A stretch of DNA of 64,000 nucleotides, from positions 1-64,000 of the forward strand of contig QCMD01000004.1 in assembly GCA_003214055.1 (NCBI GenBank), given 5' to 3'. This DNA is from Prochlorococcus sp. AG-418-K17. Its GTDB lineage: Bacteria; Cyanobacteriota; Cyanobacteriia; PCC-6307; Cyanobiaceae. This document shows, one piece after another, positions 59,482 to 64,000 of this stretch. The position numbers and the translations under genes are program-made. The notes beneath the pieces were generated by a model. It was not told where the DNA came from, did not search any database, and saw nothing but the letters and a program-made list of their open reading frames with translations. Positions within the stretch are counted from its first letter, which is position 1; each line of letters begins with the position of its first letter.

Positions 59482-60496
59482 AAATTTAAATAAACTACTA
59501 AATTATTCCTTATTAAAAATTTCATTAATACCGATAATGTTATGGATAATTTCTTCATTAGTTTTTATTTTATTAAGAGTTGCTCCCGGCGATCCTGTTG
59601 ATGCCATACTTGGATCTGGTGCAGATGAGGTTTCTAGGGAATTTCTAAGAAATAAATTGGGGCTAAATGAACCTTTGATAAATCAATATTTTATATATAT
59701 TAAAAATATACTGCACTTGAATTTTGGCCAATCTCTTAGTACCCAAGAGCCAGTCCTAAATATTATTGTTAAGTCCTTGCCTGCAAGTCTTGAACTTGGA
59801 TTCTTTTCAATATTAAGTGCCACATTAATAGGCTTCCCATTGGGGTTAATTGGCTTAAGAAGTAGAGGAAAAAAGATTGATTATATTGCTAGAGTATTAG
59901 GAATTGCTACCTATGCGATCCCTCCTTTTTGGGGTGCAATGTTAGCGCAATTATTTTTTTCTGTATTTTTTAATATTTCCCCAATTGGAGGTAGATTTCC
60001 AATATTTCAGCAACAACCTCAAATTACAGGTTTTCTAGTTTTAGATAGTATTCTTTCAAATAATATTATTGCTTTGAAAGATAGTCTTTATCATCTCGCA
60101 CTTCCTTCGATTACCCTTGGCTTTTTATTAAGTGGTATATTCAGCCGCTCATTAAGAGTAAATTTGGATAAGACATTAAAAAGTGATTATGTAAATGCTG
60201 CCATATGTAGAGGAATATCAAGGAATAAAATATTTTTAAACCATGCGTTGCCTAATGCACTATTGCCAATTGTCACTATTTCTGGCTTGACTATGGCCTC
60301 ATTAGCAGGGGGTGCTCTATTGTTCGAGGTAACTTTTTCATGGCCAGGTATAGCTTTAAGATTACATGAAGCTATTTCTCAAAGAGACTATACTTTGGTT
60401 CAAGGCATAGTAATTTTTACCTCTATGCTTATAGTCTCTTTAAATCTCTTAGTGGATATTTTAATCGCATATTTAGATCCACGAATAGAGTACTAA
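59474..60496 (+). CDS. ABC transporter permease, DppB/OppB type
   Basis: 340-residue membrane permease from the ATG at 59474 (a TTG three bases earlier is less likely). About six hydrophobic segments and the EAA-like loop (YVNAAICRGISRNKIFLNHALPNAL) with the DppB N-terminal RVAPGDPVDAILG mark the family. Such permeases normally pair with a DppC-type partner and two ATPases, none of which is in the next 3.5 kb. Its TAA interlocks with the minus-strand stop (CTAA shared). Confidence 0.9.
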   Translation: MSRNLNKLLNYSLLKISLIPIMLWIISSLVFILLRVAPGDPVDAILGSGADEVSREFLRNKLGLNEPLINQYFIYIKNILHLNFGQSLSTQEPVLNIIVKSLPASLELGFFSILSATLIGFPLGLIGLRSRGKKIDYIARVLGIATYAIPPFWGAMLAQLFFSVFFNISPIGGRFPIFQQQPQITGFLVLDSILSNNIIALKDSLYHLALPSITLGFLLSGIFSRSLRVNLDKTLKSDYVNAAICRGISRNKIFLNHALPNALLPIVTISGLTMASLAGGALLFEVTFSWPGIALRLHEAISQRDYTLVQGIVIFTSMLIVSLNLLVDILIAYLDPRIEY

Positions 60497-62043
60497 TTTT
60501 TGGAAATTCCTTTTACTGTTTCAATATCTAAAAGGTGGTAATCAAGTCCTAAATATCTTTGGTTTTTAATTACAGAAGGTACTTTTTGGTCTTTAATATT
60601 TTTTAAAAATTCAACTATAAATTTTGCTGATAAATCTTGTACTAATATTGGCTCTGATCCAATAAAAGATTCTCTTATTTTGAAGAGGTCATTATTTTCT
60701 TCAAAACTTTTATTAATTCTTATTGGAGAGAAATGACTTGCTCCTTCAATAATTAGAAATCTATTTAATGGATTATTTAAAGCAGAAAAAACTCTAAATT
60801 GTTCATTCATTAACGGTGTAATAAGGTCATACGTTCCACCTATTAGAAGAATTGGTGTTTTAATGCCTGCACTATTTTCTTTTGGCCATACTAAACTGCC
60901 GAATGAATTAAAACCTATTATCGCACTGGCCTTATTAGTGTTATTTTTCTTAGGTAATGGTATTTCGCTTAACTGACATTGAAGTAATTTAGATAAATTT
61001 GTTACAGCAAAGTCTTTTAATGCTGAATCACATTTATCCCCTAGTTTTTCATTGGGTTGATTGCCTTCATACAAAAGTGCTATTAGAGCACCAAGTGAAT
61101 GCCCCATTAAAATATAAGAATTATTTGGTAAACCAAATTCTCCATTTTGATGAGCTTTTAATACAGCATCTAAGTCTTTAATTCTATATAAGAAAAAGTC
61201 TACACTTCCTGGGATTGTTTCCTTACCTTCGAGTACTTCTAAGAATGATTCTAAATTACTACCTCTATGATCTATTAATAATATTGGCCAACCTCTTTTA
61301 GCCAATTCGTTACGTATCCATTTGAAATTATTAATTTCACCTCCAAGTCCTGGCATAAAAATTATCAGTTCTTTATCTTCATTTGTTGTATTTCTTTTCC
61401 ATATTTCAACTTCAAAAGGTTTCACTCGGTGAGGAGCATAAATTTTTTTTTCAATTTTTATTAGATCTTGAGTTGATTTTTTTTCAGTATTTTTAAAGGC
61501 ATTTTGGTTCGTTCTTTCAAGGTTATTCAATTTGGATAAAAGTTCTTGTTGCATTGATAATTCATTTTTCCAGGATGAAATTATTAAAATTAAATTATCA
61601 ATATCTAGTGAAATTTCATCTGATGGTAATGCCTTTATGATTTCTAAAGTTGAAACTTCTTTTTTTTGATCTAATAAATTTTCTATAGTGTTATAAATTT
61701 CTGTTCCATTGTTGTCATTTGGAACAATAATGCTTTTGCTTAGTTCTGTAAGAATTTTACGCCCTATCCAACTTCTTAATATTTCTCTATTCAATCCCTC
61801 TTCCTTGAAAACTGGAAATTCTAAAAATTTTGATAATTCAAAAACTCTTATTAATCCACTTTTTTTTAACCAATCTATTAATTCTGTTGAATCATCTTTG
61901 TATTTTTCTAATTTTGATAATTGTTCTATAGTAAGAGGTAATTCCATCTCTTCAAATTTAATATTTATCTTTTCAGCAGCCTTTAAACCATTATTAAAAA
62001 ATAAACCACAAAAACTAAAAAAAATTATAAAAATGTATTTCAC
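60493..62043 (-). CDS. Secreted alpha/beta hydrolase with N-terminal cyanobacterial domain
   Basis: 516 residues. A signal peptide (about residues 1-22, ending KAAEK) is followed by a helical N-terminal domain (about 25-180) typical of cyanobacterial DUF1400 hydrolases. The hydrolase domain starts near IIFMPGLGGEIN, with the serine elbow LMGHSLGALIAL, the acid near GGTYDLITP and the histidine in EGASHFSPI. Substrate unknown (esterase or lipase-like). The GTG start faces the GTG of the MFS gene with only two bases between. Confidence 0.82.
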   Translation of the reverse strand: MKYIFIIFFSFCGLFFNNGLKAAEKINIKFEEMELPLTIEQLSKLEKYKDDSTELIDWLKKSGLIRVFELSKFLEFPVFKEEGLNREILRSWIGRKILTELSKSIIVPNDNNGTEIYNTIENLLDQKKEVSTLEIIKALPSDEISLDIDNLILIISSWKNELSMQQELLSKLNNLERTNQNAFKNTEKKSTQDLIKIEKKIYAPHRVKPFEVEIWKRNTTNEDKELIIFMPGLGGEINNFKWIRNELAKRGWPILLIDHRGSNLESFLEVLEGKETIPGSVDFFLYRIKDLDAVLKAHQNGEFGLPNNSYILMGHSLGALIALLYEGNQPNEKLGDKCDSALKDFAVTNLSKLLQCQLSEIPLPKKNNTNKASAIIGFNSFGSLVWPKENSAGIKTPILLIGGTYDLITPLMNEQFRVFSALNNPLNRFLIIEGASHFSPIRINKSFEENNDLFKIRESFIGSEPILVQDLSAKFIVEFLKNIKDQKVPSVIKNQRYLGLDYHLLDIETVKGISKN

Positions 62044-62045
62044 TA

Positions 62046-63275
62046 GTGATTTTTCCGAATAGTTTAAAAATTAACAAAAATTGGTGGATTCAATTTCCAT
62101 ATCATTTGAGGTTAATAACCAAGATAAGATTTTATGCTGCATTTGGTGCGGGAGGTGTTATTTATTTAACATCACTTATTTTTAATAACATAGGATTATC
62201 GGCAACAGATATTGGCTTGGGGTTTACCATTTCAGCAATAATTGGAACTGCAACAAGACTCTTTACAGGAAATTATCTTAATAAAACAGGGAAAATACAA
62301 TTTCCGATAGTTACTTCTTCAATACTAAGTATTGCCGCTAGCTTATGCCTCATTTTTTCAAGAGATACTTTTTTGTACATAATTGGACAGTCATTTGTGG
62401 GTGCTGCTGCAGGAATATATTGGCCTGCTGCCGAGTTTGGGGTACCCTATTTTTGCCATCCTATAGAAACACGCAAAGCATACGCTCTTGTTAGAAGTTC
62501 GGAGGCTTTAGGAATATTTCTAGGGGTATTCTTAGGCGGTTATATGACTAATTTTTTGTATTCTAAATCAATTTTTATTAGTGATATATTTTGCATGTTA
62601 GTTATCATATATTTAATATCAAGAGAAAGATATTCTATTAAAAGAAAATTAGGAAATTTCCAAAAAAAATTAGTAGATCCAATTAATCAGGGTCAATTGA
62701 AATGGAATAAAAATTCAACAATAATAATTTTATCTATTTTATTGATAACTACCTCTTTAGCTTTGATTCAAGTAACTTTGCCTCTGGATCTTGTTAAAGG
62801 TGGAGTATATCGAAATGCTTTAAGCAAAGAAATCATTAGTCTTATAATTTCTATTCAGTTAATTTTATTGTTGTTTTTACAATGGCCTATCGGTTCTTGG
62901 ATATCAAAGAAAGAAAGATTATTTGGCTTGAAATTCAGTTTAATAAATTTCTCCATAGCTTCATTTTTATTATTTATTTCTAGTTATTTAAATATGCCAG
63001 CTTTTTATTTAATTTCTTTTTCATTGATATTAGTAAGTTTAGGGACTGCTTCATTTCTTCCAACATCGACAGATATCGTTTTCAGAATAGCTCCTTCAAA
63101 CAAAAAAGGTTTTGCACTTGCTCTATTATCACAATGTTTCGCTATGGGTTATTTTTTTGGACCATTTATTTCAGGACGCATATTAGATCTAGTTGGTTAT
63201 GCTTCAATAATCTGGCTTTCCATTTCATGTTTTTGCTTTATCTTATTTGCAATTCTATTTAAGAGATTATTTTAA
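62046..63275 (+). CDS. MFS transporter
   Basis: 409-residue major facilitator with about 12 hydrophobic segments. The GTG at 62046 is the best start; the next in-frame option is a TTG 60 bases later, which would remove the basic N-terminus. Typical MFS loop features are present (DIGLGFTISAIIGTATRLFTG after TM2). Substrate unknown. The end shares TTAA with the DUF2834 gene on the other strand. The start is two bases from the opposite hydrolase start. Confidence 0.85.
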   Translation: MIFPNSLKINKNWWIQFPYHLRLITKIRFYAAFGAGGVIYLTSLIFNNIGLSATDIGLGFTISAIIGTATRLFTGNYLNKTGKIQFPIVTSSILSIAASLCLIFSRDTFLYIIGQSFVGAAAGIYWPAAEFGVPYFCHPIETRKAYALVRSSEALGIFLGVFLGGYMTNFLYSKSIFISDIFCMLVIIYLISRERYSIKRKLGNFQKKLVDPINQGQLKWNKNSTIIILSILLITTSLALIQVTLPLDLVKGGVYRNALSKEIISLIISIQLILLLFLQWPIGSWISKKERLFGLKFSLINFSIASFLLFISSYLNMPAFYLISFSLILVSLGTASFLPTSTDIVFRIAPSNKKGFALALLSQCFAMGYFFGPFISGRILDLVGYASIIWLSISCFCFILFAILFKRLF

Positions 63276-63643
63276 TTAATCTTTTCTAATTCAATAATCC
63301 TTCTCTCTCTTAGAAATAAGAAAAAAGGTGCAGAGAATGCGAATGCGATAAGAAAAGTTCCAATATAAACAACCCACATGTTCTTCATCTTTAATTTTTT
63401 TGATTCATTTACTATCCATATAAAAATTGCGCTTGCACCTACTAATAAGTCTCTAGATATTGATTGAGCTGCAGGGTTGGCATTTGCTAAAGCGATGAAG
63501 TTGTTGATATCAAAACTATTTCCATATTCCCTAGCAAATTCAAAATTTGCCATCATTGGAAGGATAGCTCCTAAAATAGATAGAAAAAGGTAAAGATAAG
63601 ATATGATCTGTTTGTTATCTTTTAGAATGTTTAATGAATTCAC
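63272..63643 (-). CDS. DUF2834 membrane protein
   Basis: 123 residues with about three hydrophobic segments. The DUF2834 signature is clear: ALANANPAAQSISRDLLVGA in the middle and FSAPFFLFLRERR at the end. The role of the family is unknown; it is common in marine cyanobacteria. It converges with the MFS gene and diverges from the PfkB gene (41 bases). Confidence 0.82.
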   Translation of the reverse strand: MNSLNILKDNKQIISYLYLFLSILGAILPMMANFEFAREYGNSFDINNFIALANANPAAQSISRDLLVGASAIFIWIVNESKKLKMKNMWVVYIGTFLIAFAFSAPFFLFLRERRIIELEKIN

Positions 63644-63684
63644 TTGTCCAAAATATTTCTTTTAATGATAGTATTTAAAAGCTT

Positions 63685-64000
63685 ATGGCTGTTGAAAAGA
63701 AAAATAAATTTGAAGAATATAAATTTAAAAAAGGAAATTTAAATTTTGCAGTAATTGGTCATATTGAGTGGATAAATTTCTTAAAGGTCGATCAATTACC
63801 AAAACCAGGCGTCATTTCGCATTCTGAAAAATCCCTTGAGTATCCAGCTGGTGGTGGCTCTATTATCGCGAAAATACTTTCTGATTTAACAGAAAACCAA
63901 ATTCATTTTTTTACATCACTAGGTAATGATGATTATGGAGATAAGTGTTTCAAGATTCTCTCAAATATGGGAATTAAGTTGCATGTAGCTTGGCGTGATA
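63685..64000 (+). CDS. PfkB-family carbohydrate kinase (3' end outside the window)
   Basis: The first 105 residues of a ribokinase-like protein, open to the window edge. After a basic N-terminus it shows FAVIGHIEWINFLKVDQLPKPG, then the substrate-binding YPAGGGSIIAKI and FFTSLGNDDYGDK, all typical of PfkB kinases. The sugar or nucleoside substrate and the ATP-binding end are not visible. Confidence 0.85.
   Translation, partial: MAVEKKNKFEEYKFKKGNLNFAVIGHIEWINFLKVDQLPKPGVISHSEKSLEYPAGGGSIIAKILSDLTENQIHFFTSLGNDDYGDKCFKILSNMGIKLHVAWRD

Overview
The window looks like a stretch of chromosome from a high-light-type Prochlorococcus, or a very close marine picocyanobacterium. This is inferred from the very AT-rich DNA, the extreme gene packing, and a typical gene set: chlI, petG, cytochrome cM, a CyanoP-like PsbP lipoprotein, crtL-type lycopene cyclase, petH, the KaiC-interacting kinase sasA, GuaB3, and the Yfr1 small RNA between guaB3 and trxA. 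The ferredoxin-NADP reductase lacks the phycobilisome-binding CpcD-like domain, which fits an organism without phycobilisomes. No insertion sequence, prophage, CRISPR array or clear island boundary is visible, so this reads as core genome. No stretch above 300 bases lacks a gene.

Region by region: 1-9.1 kb holds the end of recB, recD, a DEAD-box RNA helicase with an unusual 5' hairpin, a small secreted cysteine protein, an ABC exporter and a PsbP-like lipoprotein. 9.2-16.8 kb holds recR and lipA, facing a tight leftward cluster read as lysA, a c-di-AMP synthase, uppS, bioB, trhO and a conserved unknown. A GNAT acetyltransferase lies across the divergent gap. 17-28.9 kb carries clpC, a glycerol-dehydrogenase-like gene, a hydrolase, cdsA, an amino acid decarboxylase, an ABC1/UbiB kinase, a membrane-anchored HTH protein, malQ and prs. 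28.9-37.9 kb has two small unknowns, sasA, tRNA-Glu, a START-like protein, petH, then zwf-opcA-cobB (NADPH supply, then cobalamin synthesis) and a PAP2-related membrane protein.

38-49 kb holds crtE, folD, an HD-domain membrane protein related to c-di-AMP phosphodiesterases, a small membrane protein, leuA, a GH57 enzyme, crtL and gyrA. 49-57.9 kb holds guaB3, Yfr1, trxA, hisH, rsmD, petG (a 39-residue gene on the opposite strand), cytM, a SPOUT methyltransferase, chlI, ruvC, a 5-formyl-THF cyclo-ligase, sufE, hom and a small unknown. 57.9-64 kb holds a peptide-type ABC binding protein with one permease, a secreted alpha/beta hydrolase, an MFS transporter, a DUF2834 protein and the start of a PfkB-type kinase.

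Functional themes: (1) light and electron transport (petH, petG, cytM, chlI, crtL, crtE, tRNA-Glu as the tetrapyrrole precursor); (2) dark NADPH supply and glycogen/glucan metabolism (zwf, opcA, malQ, GH57) alongside clock output (sasA); (3) cell envelope and second messenger (lysA, uppS, c-di-AMP synthase and putative phosphodiesterase); (4) DNA repair (recB, recD, recR, ruvC, gyrA). I see no clear novel multi-gene system. The best leads are regulatory or structural details: the hairpin at the helicase start codon, the hydrophobic FNR N-terminus, the tRNA-Glu T-stem pair, the altered GyrA box, the binding-protein/single-permease pair without an ATPase, and the interlocked start and stop codons.
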